Shown here piece after piece: positions 25,077 through 33,592 of a stretch of DNA of 42,010 nt (positions within the stretch are counted from its first letter, which is position 1; every line of letters begins with the position of its first letter). The position numbers were made by a program, and so were the translations under genes. The notes below the pieces were generated by a model, which searched no databases, was not told where the DNA came from, and saw only the letters and a program-made list of their open reading frames with translations. Source of the DNA: Candidatus Omnitrophota bacterium (GTDB taxonomy: Bacteria; Omnitrophota; Gorgyraeia; Duberdicusellales; 4484-171); assembly GCA_021735105.1 (NCBI GenBank), contig JAIPHS010000003.1, forward strand, positions 1 to 42,010, written 5' to 3'.

Positions 25077-25989
25077 AAAAGATTTTCTTTCTTTAAAAAA
25101 CTTAACCAAACATCAGCTACTAGATATAATTAATATCGCCCAAGAGGTGAAAGCGCATCCTCAAGATTTTATCCAGTTTTTTTCTGGAAAACACGTAGGC
25201 TTATTATTTCAAAAGCCGTCCTTGCGGACTAAAACTTCATTTTATCTAGGTGCGCAGCAGTTGGGGGCTGCTTCTATTTATTACGGCCCGCAAGAAGTTC
25301 GTCTTGGCCAGAGAGAAGAAATTCGCGATGTTTCTCGCACTCTTTCTCAATATTTAGATATAGCGGTATTACGTACATTTTCACATCAAGATATTTTAGA
25401 ATTTGCGAAATTCTCTTCAATCCCAATAGTAAACGGCCTGACAGATTTATTTCATCCTTCTCAAATTATAGCTGATATACTTACGGTTACGGAACTAAAA
25501 AAAGATATAAAAAAAATTAAATTTACCTACATTGGAGAGATTAACAATGTTTGTAATTCTCTGATTAATGCTTTTTCATTATTGGGTGGTAATTTATCTA
25601 TAGCCACTCCCGAACAATTTTATCCCAGCCAAGAAACTATTAAAAAAATAAAAGCAAAATTTGCAGAAACTGGAGGAACTTTTAATATCAGCAGTTCTCC
25701 TGAGGATGCCGCTAGAGGGGCAGATGCCCTTTATACAGATGTCTGGTTTTCGATGGGTAAAGAAGGTCAAACAAAGCATAAAGAGAAAATATTTAAAAAT
25801 TTTCAAATTAATGATAAAATCCTAGAGAAAGCAAAAAATAATAGTATTGTTATGCATTGCCTTCCGGCTCATCGCGGCCAAGAGATTACCGATGCAGTTT
25901 TTGAAGGTGATAATTCCGTGGTATTTTTACAGGCAGCTAACCGCCTGCACGCGGCAAAAGCTATTCTTATTTTTATTTGGGAAAAATGA
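25069..25989 (+). CDS. argF: Ornithine carbamoyltransferase
   Basis: ArgF carbamoylates ornithine to citrulline. The 306-residue protein carries the carbamoyl-phosphate site as KPSLRTKTSF (usually STRTR or SLRTR), AVLRTFSHQDI, NGLTDLFHPSQIIADILT (usually HPCQ, here Ser for Cys) and the ornithine-site motif MHCLPAHRG. These substitutions are conservative; the HCLP Cys is kept. Acetyl- or succinylornithine carbamoyltransferases are an alternative within the superfamily, but the presence of argJ upstream argues for ornithine as substrate. The start overlaps argD by 8 bases and the stop overlaps the argG start by 4 bases (ATGA). Confidence 0.92.
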   Translation: MAKKDFLSLKNLTKHQLLDIINIAQEVKAHPQDFIQFFSGKHVGLLFQKPSLRTKTSFYLGAQQLGAASIYYGPQEVRLGQREEIRDVSRTLSQYLDIAVLRTFSHQDILEFAKFSSIPIVNGLTDLFHPSQIIADILTVTELKKDIKKIKFTYIGEINNVCNSLINAFSLLGGNLSIATPEQFYPSQETIKKIKAKFAETGGTFNISSSPEDAARGADALYTDVWFSMGKEGQTKHKEKIFKNFQINDKILEKAKNNSIVMHCLPAHRGQEITDAVFEGDNSVVFLQAANRLHAAKAILIFIWEK

Positions 25990-27167
25990 AAAAACAAAAA
26001 TTAATTTTAGCATATTCCGGCGGCCTAGATACCTCCTGTTGCCTTAAATGGTTACAAGATAAAGGTTTTGAAGTTATTTGTTTTTCAGCTAATTTAGGCA
26101 GCGAGTTTTTACCAGAAGAAATAAAAACTAAAGCTAAGCAAGGGGGAGCTTCTAAGGTTTATGTTAAAGATTTAAGAAAAGAATTTTCACAAGACTATAT
26201 TTTATCAGCGCTTAAAGCTGGTGCTTTATATCAAAATAAATATTTGCTTAGCACCGCTTTGGGCCGGCCTTTGATTGCAAAATATTTAGTTGAAATTGCA
26301 AAATCAGAAAATGCTAAATTTGTTGCCCACGGCTGCAGCGGCAAAGGCAATGATCAGATAAGGCTGGAATTAGCAGTTAAGTCTCTTGCTCCGGAGTTAG
26401 AGATCGTTGCTCCTTTGCGCAGTTGGGAGTTAAACTCTCGGGAAGAAGAGATTGATTATGCAAAAAAAAATAATATATCTGTTGAATCTACGAAAAATAA
26501 AATTTATAGTATTGATAAAAATATTTGGGGGGTAAGCATTGAAGCAGGTTTACTAGAAGATTTAGGTAACAGCGTCCCCGAAGAAGCCTTTATTTTAACT
26601 AGGTCAGCTCAAGAGGCCCCGGAAAACTCTGAAAAATTAGAAATTGAGTTTTTTAAAGGGAAGCCAGTAAAAGTAAATAAAAAATCCATTAGTTTAACTC
26701 ATTTAATAGAAAAATTAAATAAAATCGGCGGCAGGCATGCAATTGGGCGCACTGACTTAGTCGAAGATAGAGTAGTGGGGATAAAATCTAGAGAAATTTA
26801 TGAGGCTCCGGCAGCTTGGATCTTATATAAAGCTTTAGCGGAGATAAAAGAATTGGTTTTTACCAAAGAGATGCTGGAATTTAAAGAAATCATTGCAGAA
26901 CGTTATGCTGATCTTACCTACCGCGGGTTTTGGTTTTATGAATTAAAAAATTCTCTGGATGCTTTTTTAGAAGAATCCTCAAATAAATTAACAGGTAAAG
27001 TCCGGTTTAAGCTATATAAAGGAAATATTATTACTTTAAAACGAAGTTCAAAATATTCTCAATACAAAAAGAGTTTAGCTACCTATGGCAAAAAAGATTC
27101 ATTTTCTAGAGAATGGGCAGAAGGGTTTATAAATATATTAGCAAATCCTTTTAGGAGAGGTAAATAA
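25986..27167 (+). CDS. argG: Argininosuccinate synthase
   Basis: ArgG condenses citrulline and aspartate using ATP. The 393-residue protein begins with the PP-loop ILAYSGGLDTSCCLKWL and has HGCSGKGNDQIRLE, the GVSIEAG segment and the IGGRHAIGRTDLVEDRVVGIKSREIYEAPAA block, all hallmarks of the family. The ATG at 25986 overlaps the argF stop as ATGA, so it is preferred to a TTG at 25977. argH begins 2 bases after the stop with its own good Shine-Dalgarno. Confidence 0.95.
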   Translation: MKKQKLILAYSGGLDTSCCLKWLQDKGFEVICFSANLGSEFLPEEIKTKAKQGGASKVYVKDLRKEFSQDYILSALKAGALYQNKYLLSTALGRPLIAKYLVEIAKSENAKFVAHGCSGKGNDQIRLELAVKSLAPELEIVAPLRSWELNSREEEIDYAKKNNISVESTKNKIYSIDKNIWGVSIEAGLLEDLGNSVPEEAFILTRSAQEAPENSEKLEIEFFKGKPVKVNKKSISLTHLIEKLNKIGGRHAIGRTDLVEDRVVGIKSREIYEAPAAWILYKALAEIKELVFTKEMLEFKEIIAERYADLTYRGFWFYELKNSLDAFLEESSNKLTGKVRFKLYKGNIITLKRSSKYSQYKKSLATYGKKDSFSREWAEGFINILANPFRRGK

Positions 27168-27169
27168 TA

Positions 27170-28552
27170 ATGAGTAAACAGATGTGGGGCGGTAGGTTTA
27201 AGAAGAAGATAAGCAAAGATTTTTTTCGTTTTCAAAAATCAATTGATTTTGATTGGAAGTTAGCTGAATATGATATTTATCATTCGATCATTCATGCTAC
27301 CGCTTTAAGAGAAGCAGGAATTTTAAGCAAAAGTGAGGCTAAAAAACTAACAGATGGATTAACTGATATTTTTAAAGAGGTCCAAAGGGGTGATTTTAAG
27401 CCGGATAGTAACTCAGAAGATATTCATACTGATATCCAAAATCGGATGGAAGAAAAACTAGGAGATTTGGCTCAAAAGCTGCATACTTTGCGTTCCCGCA
27501 ATGATCAAGTTGTTTTTGATCAAAAGTGGTATTGTTATAAAGAAGGGGTATATATATTGAGTCTTTTGAATGTAGTTTTATCGTCTTTAAATTATTTAGG
27601 CAATAAATACCGGGATGTCACTTTGCCCGGTTATACTCATACTCAAAGGGCGCAAATTGTATCTTTTCTAGATTATACCGGAGCGTTTTTTTGTATGTTT
27701 GAAAGAGATTTTCAAAGACTTGATAACTTTGTAAAAAAATCTTCAATCTATATTGGTTCAGGGGCCTTAGCCGGAAGCGCTATACCCAAATCTGCTTATT
27801 CTGAAGGAATAAAGAAATTTTTAAAAAATATTAAGCCGGGGATAAAGGAAGGAAGGTCTAAAACTGTTAAGAATTCCTTAGATAATGTTGCTAGCCGGGA
27901 TTTTGTTATTGAGTTTTTAAATATTTTATCTATTTTACAGATGCATTTATCCCGTTTGGCTGAAGATTTCATTCTTTATTCAACTAAAGAATTTAATTTT
28001 TTTGATTTACCGGAAGAATTTTGTACTGGATCTTCTCTGATGCCGCATAAGAAAAATCCTGACTTTTTAGAGTTAGTAAGGGGCAGTTGCGGAAAAATTT
28101 ATGGAAATTTAGTATCAATTTTAACTACGATGAAAGGTATTCCTTTGACTTATAACCGGGACATGCAGCTGGATAAAGAACCTCTATTTTCATCGACTGA
28201 GACAATTGAAGCTGAACTTGGTGTTTTGTCTGATTTCTTAAAAGGGATTAAAATAAAAAAAGGTCAAGTGGCTAAAGCATTAGAAGATCAAGAATTGTAT
28301 GCTACTGAACTTGTGGAGTTTTTGGTCAATAAAGACGTTGCTTTTAGGGTTGCTCATGATATAATAGGCAGATTAATACGATATTCGGAAGATAAAAATA
28401 TAAAAATTAAAGAGATGGATGATGTTGATTTAGCTAAATTTCATAAAAAGCTAACTGCTAAAGAAATAAAAAAGATAATGACACCCGAATATGCTATAGC
28501 ATCAAAAAAGTCTTTGCCTAAAAAAAAGCGCACTTCTTCCCATAAATCTTAA
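27170..28552 (+). CDS. argH: Argininosuccinate lyase
   Basis: ArgH splits argininosuccinate into arginine and fumarate, the last step of the pathway. The 460-residue protein opens with MWGGRF and has SEDIHTDIQNRMEEKLGDLA, LHTLRSRNDQV, TLPGYTHTQRAQ and the superfamily signature GSSLMPHKKNPDFLEL. The C terminus ends in a run of Lys and Ser residues that is probably dispensable. The Shine-Dalgarno AGGAGAGG (27153-27160) sets the start. It completes argC-J-B-D-F-G-H and lies 14 bases before lysA, so the arginine and lysine sets are contiguous on one strand. Confidence 0.95.
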   Translation: MSKQMWGGRFKKKISKDFFRFQKSIDFDWKLAEYDIYHSIIHATALREAGILSKSEAKKLTDGLTDIFKEVQRGDFKPDSNSEDIHTDIQNRMEEKLGDLAQKLHTLRSRNDQVVFDQKWYCYKEGVYILSLLNVVLSSLNYLGNKYRDVTLPGYTHTQRAQIVSFLDYTGAFFCMFERDFQRLDNFVKKSSIYIGSGALAGSAIPKSAYSEGIKKFLKNIKPGIKEGRSKTVKNSLDNVASRDFVIEFLNILSILQMHLSRLAEDFILYSTKEFNFFDLPEEFCTGSSLMPHKKNPDFLELVRGSCGKIYGNLVSILTTMKGIPLTYNRDMQLDKEPLFSSTETIEAELGVLSDFLKGIKIKKGQVAKALEDQELYATELVEFLVNKDVAFRVAHDIIGRLIRYSEDKNIKIKEMDDVDLAKFHKKLTAKEIKKIMTPEYAIASKKSLPKKKRTSSHKS

Positions 28553-28566
28553 AATTACCTAAATTT

Positions 28567-29811
28567 ATGGATTATTTTAAATACAGAAATAATACTTTGT
28601 ATTGTGAAGGAATTCCGGTCAAAAAAATAGTTAAAAAGTATAATACTCCTCTTTTTATCTATAGCCAAAAGACTATACTAGAGCATTTTTCTAAACTAAA
28701 AAATGCTTTTAGTCAAATAAAGCCTTTAATTTGTTATTCAGTAAAGGCAAATTCAAATCTTTCTATTTTAAAGCTTTTAGTTAAAGCCGGTGCCGGCCTA
28801 GATATAGTTTCGGGAGGAGAACTCTATCGGGCCAAAAAAGTAAAATGTAATCCTAAAAAAATTGTTTATGCGTCGGTAGGGAAAACCGAAGGAGAAATTA
28901 AGGAAGCAATCGTCCAAGGTATCTTTATGTTTAACGTCGAGTCAATAAATGAATTAAAGCGAATAGACAAAATTGCTAAAAAGTTAGGTAAAAAGGTGAA
29001 AGTTTCCCTAAGGCTTAATCCTGACGTAGAGTCAAAAACTCATAAATATATTACTACTGGAAAAAAGGAAACAAAGTTTGGTATTGATAAAAAGAGCGCA
29101 AGAGAGGTTTTGCTTGGTGCAGATAAATATAAAAATCTTATCATATCCGGAATTCATCTTCATATTGGTTCACAAATTATAGAAAGTTCGCCTTTTGTTT
29201 CTGCTCTTTCGAAGACAAAAAAATTTCTTAAGCAATTGCCTAAAATTAAAAATTTAGAGTTTTTAAATATTGGAGGCGGTTTGGGGATTATTTATGGCAA
29301 TGAAAAGCCTCAGACTGCTAAAGAATTTGCCAGAAATATATTGCCTTTGCTAAAAAATATCGGCTTGAAAGTAATACTTGAGCCGGGTAGGTTTATTATG
29401 GGAAATGCGGGGATATTGGTAACCAAAGTCTTATATAACAAAGAAAGTTATAACAAGAGATTTATCGTAGTTGATGCTGCAATGAATGATTTTATCAGGC
29501 CTTCTTTGTATAGCGCTTATCATAAGATAATTTCGATTAATAAAAAGAAATCTTTAAAGAAAAATAAAGCAGCTGATATAGTAGGGCCAGTTTGTGAAAG
29601 TGGGGATTTTTTAGGTAAAGGCCGTAAAATTTCAGTATCTGAAGATGACTATTTAGCTGTTTTTGGCGCAGGAGCTTATGGAACTTCAATGAGCTCTAAC
29701 TATAATTCTAGGTGCCGCGGCCCAGAAGTTTTAGTTAAAGGCAAAAGGTCCTACAAAATAAAAGAAAGAGAAAGTTATCAAGACTTAATTAAAAAAGAAA
29801 TAATTATTTAA
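28567..29811 (+). CDS. lysA: Diaminopimelate decarboxylase
   Basis: LysA decarboxylates meso-diaminopimelate to lysine. It is an alanine-racemase-fold PLP enzyme of 414 residues. The PLP Lys is in CYSVKANSNLSIL, and GAGLDIVSGGEL, ISGIHLHIGSQI, LNIGGGLGI, LEPGRFIMG, VGPVCESGDFL (active-site Cys) and GAYGTSMSSNYN follow in order. It is the first of five lysine/DAP genes placed directly after argH. No clear Shine-Dalgarno or lysine riboswitch precedes it, and the 14-base gap is too short for a riboswitch, so expression probably depends on read-through from the arginine genes. Confidence 0.95.
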   Translation: MDYFKYRNNTLYCEGIPVKKIVKKYNTPLFIYSQKTILEHFSKLKNAFSQIKPLICYSVKANSNLSILKLLVKAGAGLDIVSGGELYRAKKVKCNPKKIVYASVGKTEGEIKEAIVQGIFMFNVESINELKRIDKIAKKLGKKVKVSLRLNPDVESKTHKYITTGKKETKFGIDKKSAREVLLGADKYKNLIISGIHLHIGSQIIESSPFVSALSKTKKFLKQLPKIKNLEFLNIGGGLGIIYGNEKPQTAKEFARNILPLLKNIGLKVILEPGRFIMGNAGILVTKVLYNKESYNKRFIVVDAAMNDFIRPSLYSAYHKIISINKKKSLKKNKAADIVGPVCESGDFLGKGRKISVSEDDYLAVFGAGAYGTSMSSNYNSRCRGPEVLVKGKRSYKIKERESYQDLIKKEIII

Positions 29812-29824
29812 AATATTATAACTT

Positions 29825-30712
29825 ATGAGTAAGATAAAGTTTTATAAACTACAAGCTTCGGGTAATGATTTTATCTTAATTGATAAAAATAAGTTTTTAA
29901 AAGATAAAGGCAAAAAGTATCTTTCTGCTTTTGCTAAAAAGTATTGCATAAGAAAACAAGCAATAGGAGCTGACGGCTTGTTAGTTGTTGAACCTTCAAA
30001 GAAAGGTGATTTTAAAATGAGGATTTTTAATGCTGATGGCACAGAAGCACAAATGTGCGGTAACGGAGCCCGGTGTGTAGCCCTATGGAAGGCATGCTCG
30101 GCTAATTTAGGATGCAATAAAAAGATAAAGTTTGATACAAAGGCAGGAATTATTGAAGCTAGTTTGACAAGTAAAATAAAAAAAGAAAAAAATTTAATTT
30201 CTGCGAGAGTAAAAGCAAAAGTCACCAAACCCTTTGGTTTGCTTAAAAATATACCGCTTCATATTTTGGGCCGGAAAATTAAAGTTAATTTTATAAATAC
30301 CGGGGTTCCCCATGTGGTTATATTTGTAGATGGCCTAGATGATATAGAGGTAGAAAAAATTGCTCGGCCGATAAGATTTCATAAACAATTTTTTCCTCAA
30401 GGAACCAATGTTAATTTTGTTGAACCTCTAGACAGTGGAAAGATTAAAATCAGGACTTATGAACGAGGAGTTGAGGCAGAAACCTTAGCTTGCGGTACAG
30501 GCAGTATTGCCTCAGCCATTCTTTATTCTGTAAAAAGACAAACTAAAAATAAAAAAGTTAGGCAAGGGCAGAAAATTAGAATACAAACAAAAGGCGGAGA
30601 AATTCTAAAAGTTGCTTTTAAATTAAATAAAGATCAGGCGAAAGATGTATGGTTTGAAGGAAAGACTTATTGTGTTTATGAAGGCCAGCTTGAAAATAAA
30701 GGTATTCGCTAA
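29825..30712 (+). CDS. dapF: Diaminopimelate epimerase
   Basis: DapF converts LL- to meso-diaminopimelate without a cofactor, using two Cys residues. Both are present in the 295-residue protein: EAQMCGNGARC and TLACGTGSIASAI. QASGNDFILID, MRIFNADG, NTGVPHVVIFV and YERGVEAET are further signatures. The meso product is needed both for peptidoglycan and for LysA. A TATTAT-like -10 lies just 5 bases before the ATG but has no matching -35, so a separate promoter is doubtful. Its stop codon lies within the 28-base sequence shared with the ompA-like leader. Confidence 0.95.
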   Translation: MSKIKFYKLQASGNDFILIDKNKFLKDKGKKYLSAFAKKYCIRKQAIGADGLLVVEPSKKGDFKMRIFNADGTEAQMCGNGARCVALWKACSANLGCNKKIKFDTKAGIIEASLTSKIKKEKNLISARVKAKVTKPFGLLKNIPLHILGRKIKVNFINTGVPHVVIFVDGLDDIEVEKIARPIRFHKQFFPQGTNVNFVEPLDSGKIKIRTYERGVEAETLACGTGSIASAILYSVKRQTKNKKVRQGQKIRIQTKGGEILKVAFKLNKDQAKDVWFEGKTYCVYEGQLENKGIR

Positions 30713-30736
30713 ATAATTACATTTTTAATGGGAGGA
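30709..30736 (+). repeat. 28-base leader element, copy 1 (in front of dapA)
   Basis: This segment covers the dapF stop codon and the dapA Shine-Dalgarno. It matches 37278-37305, in front of the ompA-like gene, at 27 of 28 bases (the single difference is T at 30726 versus C at 37295). Sequence similarity stops abruptly on the 5' side. Confidence 0.7.
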
Positions 30737-30741
30737 TGTTT

Positions 30742-31623
30742 ATGCTTAAGGGAAGTATGGTGGCTTTAGTTACCCCGTTTAAGAAGAATGGGTCAATAGA
30801 CGAAGATAAGCTTAGGTTTTTGATTAATTGGCATATAAAAAATAAGACAGATGGGATTTTAGTCTGCGGTACCACTGGTGAAAGTGCAACCTTGACTCAT
30901 CAAGAGCATAAAAAAATAATTGGTATTGCGGTGGATGAGGCAAAAAATAAGGTGCCAATCATTGCTGGAGCTGGATCTAATTCCACCGATGAAGCTTTGA
31001 ATTTAACTAAATATGCCAAAAAGGTTGGGGCTGACTATGCTTTGGTTATAACACCTTATTATAATAAGCCTACACAATCTGGACTTATTCAGCATTTTAA
31101 AAAAATATCTAAAGCAGTTAATATTCCGATTATTATCTATAATGTTCCCGGCCGGACCGGAATAAATATATTGCCTGAAACTGTAGTAGAGATTGCTAAC
31201 AGCTGCAAAAATATTATAGGGATAAAAGAAGCGTCGGGAAGCTTGTCTCAAGCTACAGAAATTATGTCTAAGGCACCAAAAGGCTTTTCTCTTTTATCAG
31301 GAAATGATCAAATAATTTTACCAATTATCTCAATAGGTGGTTCTGGAGTAGTGTCGGTTGTAGCTAATGTTGTACCGAAGGAAACCCATCAATTGACTGA
31401 AAGTTTTCTAAAGGGTGGTCTAAAGAAAGCAAAAAAAATACAATTAGAGCTTTATGATTTAATTAAGGCTTTATTTATCGAGACCAATCCTATCCCTGTT
31501 AAAACTGCTTTAAACCTTATGGGGCTTATTGAAGGTAATTTTAGGTTACCTCTCTGCAAGATGGATAAAAAGAATTTGACTAAACTTAAAAAAACCTTAA
31601 AAGAATATCGATTGATTAAATAG
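30742..31623 (+). CDS. dapA: 4-hydroxy-tetrahydrodipicolinate synthase
   Basis: DapA condenses pyruvate with aspartate semialdehyde, the committed step of the DAP/lysine pathway. The 293-residue TIM-barrel protein has VALVTPFKKNGSID, CGTTGESATLTHQEH, YYNKPTQSGLIQHF, IIIYNVPGRTGIN and the Schiff-base Lys in NIIGIKEASG. The ATG at 30742 is chosen because GGGAGG (30730-30735) is 6 bases upstream; the ATG at 30736 directly touches the Shine-Dalgarno and would be unusable. Its leader is nearly identical to that of the ompA-like gene at 37.3 kb. Confidence 0.95.
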   Translation: MLKGSMVALVTPFKKNGSIDEDKLRFLINWHIKNKTDGILVCGTTGESATLTHQEHKKIIGIAVDEAKNKVPIIAGAGSNSTDEALNLTKYAKKVGADYALVITPYYNKPTQSGLIQHFKKISKAVNIPIIIYNVPGRTGINILPETVVEIANSCKNIIGIKEASGSLSQATEIMSKAPKGFSLLSGNDQIILPIISIGGSGVVSVVANVVPKETHQLTESFLKGGLKKAKKIQLELYDLIKALFIETNPIPVKTALNLMGLIEGNFRLPLCKMDKKNLTKLKKTLKEYRLIK

Positions 31624-31633
31624 TGGAGGATAC

Positions 31634-32425
31634 ATGGTTAATCTAGCGATAAATGGTATTTGCGGCAAGATGGGTAAGAGAATTCTTCGTTTATCTAAAC
31701 AAGATGAACAAATTAAAATAGTGGTTGGTTTTGAACAAAAAAATCATCCGAAAATAGGAGAAAAGATAGACGCGGTTGAAGTATTTGCTGATTACAACCG
31801 AATTCAACAATGTGATACTATTATTGATTTTAGCGCACCAGGGGCAACTTTGGCAATGTTAAAAAAGGCCAAAGATTCTAAAAAAAGTATAGTTATCGGA
31901 ACAACTAATCTTGACAAAAAACAAGAAGCAGAAATTAAAGAAATTTCAAAAGATATTCCGGTAGTCTATTCACCTAATATGAGTATAGGGGTAAACCTTT
32001 TTTTCAAGATATTAAAGACAGCTGCCTCTGTTTTGAAAGAATATCGGGTGGCTATAAAAGAAGCTCATCATATACATAAAAAAGATGCTCCTTCCGGTAC
32101 TGCAAAGAAATTAGCAGAGATTATAAATGAATTTGGTTTTGATTTAGGTTATGGCCAAATAAAGGCAAAAAGAAAAGGCGAAATTATTGGTGACCATCAA
32201 GTGACTTTTGAAAATGATTTTGATTCTTTTAAAATTGTTCATCATGCTAAAACCAGAGATATTTTTGCCCAAGGCGCGATAATTGCAGCTAAGTGGATTA
32301 AAGGTAAATCTGCCGGGCTGTATTCTATGGAAGATGTACTATTTAGTCCAAAGTCCAAAGTCCAAAGCCTTAACTACGATATGCAAAATACGGTATACAA
32401 AAATAAAAGGAGAGAAGATGTTTGA
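31634..32425 (+). CDS. dapB: 4-hydroxy-tetrahydrodipicolinate reductase with extended C-terminus
   Basis: DapB reduces the DapA product with NAD(P)H. The 263-residue protein has the Rossmann motif INGICGKMGKRIL, DFSAPGATLAML, VIGTTNL, VYSPNMSIGVNLFF and the catalytic block EAHHIHKKDAPSGTA. The normal family end is at about GLYSMEDVLF (residue 237); about 26 more residues follow, beginning at a heptanucleotide tandem repeat (AGTCCAA three times, 32345-32365). The extra tail looks like former intergenic sequence read through after repeat insertion. A Shine-Dalgarno GGAGG lies before the ATG. It overlaps dapL by 8 bases. Confidence 0.93.
   Translation: MVNLAINGICGKMGKRILRLSKQDEQIKIVVGFEQKNHPKIGEKIDAVEVFADYNRIQQCDTIIDFSAPGATLAMLKKAKDSKKSIVIGTTNLDKKQEAEIKEISKDIPVVYSPNMSIGVNLFFKILKTAASVLKEYRVAIKEAHHIHKKDAPSGTAKKLAEIINEFGFDLGYGQIKAKRKGEIIGDHQVTFENDFDSFKIVHHAKTRDIFAQGAIIAAKWIKGKSAGLYSMEDVLFSPKSKVQSLNYDMQNTVYKNKRREDV
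32345..32365 (+). repeat. Heptanucleotide tandem repeat (AGTCCAA)3 in the 3' end of dapB
   Basis: Three exact contiguous copies of AGTCCAA are followed by a degenerate AGCCTTA. They lie at the point where dapB passes its usual C-terminus. The unit is related to the AGTCTTA/AGTCCTA copies at 35932-35945. Confidence 0.75.
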
Positions 32426-33581
32426 TTTTTCAAAAAATTTAAGGAAATTGCCCCCCTATCTATTTGCAGCAATTGATGATAAAAAGGCAGATTTGCGAAA
32501 AAAAGGAGTAAAGTTCCTAGATCTTAGCGTAGGAGATCCGGATATACAAGCACCGGCGAATGTAGTGAAAGTTTTGTCTAAATCCGCTAAATTGAAAAGC
32601 AATCAAAAGTATGCTTCTAACAGAGGAAAGCTTCAATTACGCAAAAGTATAAAAAAATGGATGAAAAAAAGGTTTAAGGTTAACTTAGTTGATTCTCAAA
32701 TTTTACCTGTTTTAGGAACCAAGGAAGCCTTGGCTCATCTTCCAGTAGGCTTAATCAATAAGGGTGATTATATTATAACTCCTTCTCCCGGTTACCCTGG
32801 TTATAGGGCTGCGGGTGTTTTATCCGGGGCAAGAGTTTATCAATTGCCTCTTTTAGAGAAAAGTAATTTTTTACCTGATTTAGAAAAAATACCGAAATCA
32901 GTGAAAAAACGGGCTAAGATTATCTATCTCAACTATCCAAATAATCCTACAACTGTGTTTGCCCCGAAATCTTTTATGGAAAAAGTAGTAAAATTTTGCC
33001 TAAAAAATAAGATTTTACTTGTTTGGGATAATGCTTATTCTGAAATTTATTTTGATAAAAAACCTTTAAGTATATTACAGATAAAAGATGCAAAAAAAAT
33101 AGCTTTAGAGTTTCATTCTCTTTCTAAAACATTTTGTATGACAGGGTTTAGAGTTGGTTGGGTTTGTGGCAATCCTGATGCCGTAAATATTTTAGCAAAA
33201 GTTAAATCAAATGTTGATTCAGGAATTTTTGGAGTTGTTCAGGATGCAGCTATTACAGCTCTAGATAAAGATTCAGCTTATGTAACGAATTTAAGAAAAA
33301 TATTTAGCCGGAGAAGAAAATATTTACTAGAGGCTTTAAGGAAAGTAGGTTTTAAGAAGTTCTATGCTGATTCTACATTTTATGTTTGGGCGAAATTGCC
33401 AGCTTCATTTAAATCTTCTTTAGAATTTAGCAGGTATTTAATAGAAGAAGAAAAAATAGTTGCTACTCCGGGGGCAGGTTTTGGTAAATACGGAGAAGGC
33501 TTTATTCGTTTTGCCCTTACTGTAGATAAGAGTAAATTAAGGGATATTTTTAAGAAAAAAATACCAGGCTTAGATATCTAG
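32418..33581 (+). CDS. dapL: LL-diaminopimelate aminotransferase
   Basis: DapL converts tetrahydrodipicolinate directly to LL-diaminopimelate, replacing the DapD, DapC and DapE steps. This is a 387-residue class I/II PLP aminotransferase. The N-terminal KLPPYLFAAIDDKKADLRKK followed by FLDLSVGDPD is characteristic of DapL, and the PLP Lys is in FHSLSKTFCMTGFRVGWV. YLNYPNNPTT and NAYSEIYFD are shared aminotransferase motifs. Location beside dapA, dapB, dapF and lysA, with no acylase-pathway genes, supports the function. The ATG at 32418 has a Shine-Dalgarno (AAGGAGAG); longer in-frame readings to 32283 would overlap dapB heavily. Confidence 0.88.
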   Translation: MFDFSKNLRKLPPYLFAAIDDKKADLRKKGVKFLDLSVGDPDIQAPANVVKVLSKSAKLKSNQKYASNRGKLQLRKSIKKWMKKRFKVNLVDSQILPVLGTKEALAHLPVGLINKGDYIITPSPGYPGYRAAGVLSGARVYQLPLLEKSNFLPDLEKIPKSVKKRAKIIYLNYPNNPTTVFAPKSFMEKVVKFCLKNKILLVWDNAYSEIYFDKKPLSILQIKDAKKIALEFHSLSKTFCMTGFRVGWVCGNPDAVNILAKVKSNVDSGIFGVVQDAAITALDKDSAYVTNLRKIFSRRRKYLLEALRKVGFKKFYADSTFYVWAKLPASFKSSLEFSRYLIEEEKIVATPGAGFGKYGEGFIRFALTVDKSKLRDIFKKKIPGLDI

Positions 33582-33588
33582 GGGGGGG
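33581..33588 (+). repeat. Run of eight G in the translation-initiation region
   Basis: Eight consecutive G bases, the first being the last base of the dapL stop codon, form the Shine-Dalgarno of the next gene (GTG at 33593). Such a run is striking in AT-rich DNA. Confidence 0.6.
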
Positions 33589-33592
33589 ATTT

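Noticed and set aside
25977..25985. TTG start for argG at 25977
   Set aside because: The ATG at 25986 gives the standard ATGA junction with argF and the usual short N-terminus before the PP-loop.
28553..28566. Lysine riboswitch or T-box before lysA
   Set aside because: The gap between argH and lysA is 14 bases, far too short.
32283..32417. Longer N-terminus for dapL reaching back to 32283
   Set aside because: It would overlap dapB by over 140 bases, lacks similarity to DapL proteins, and a proper Shine-Dalgarno precedes the ATG at 32418.
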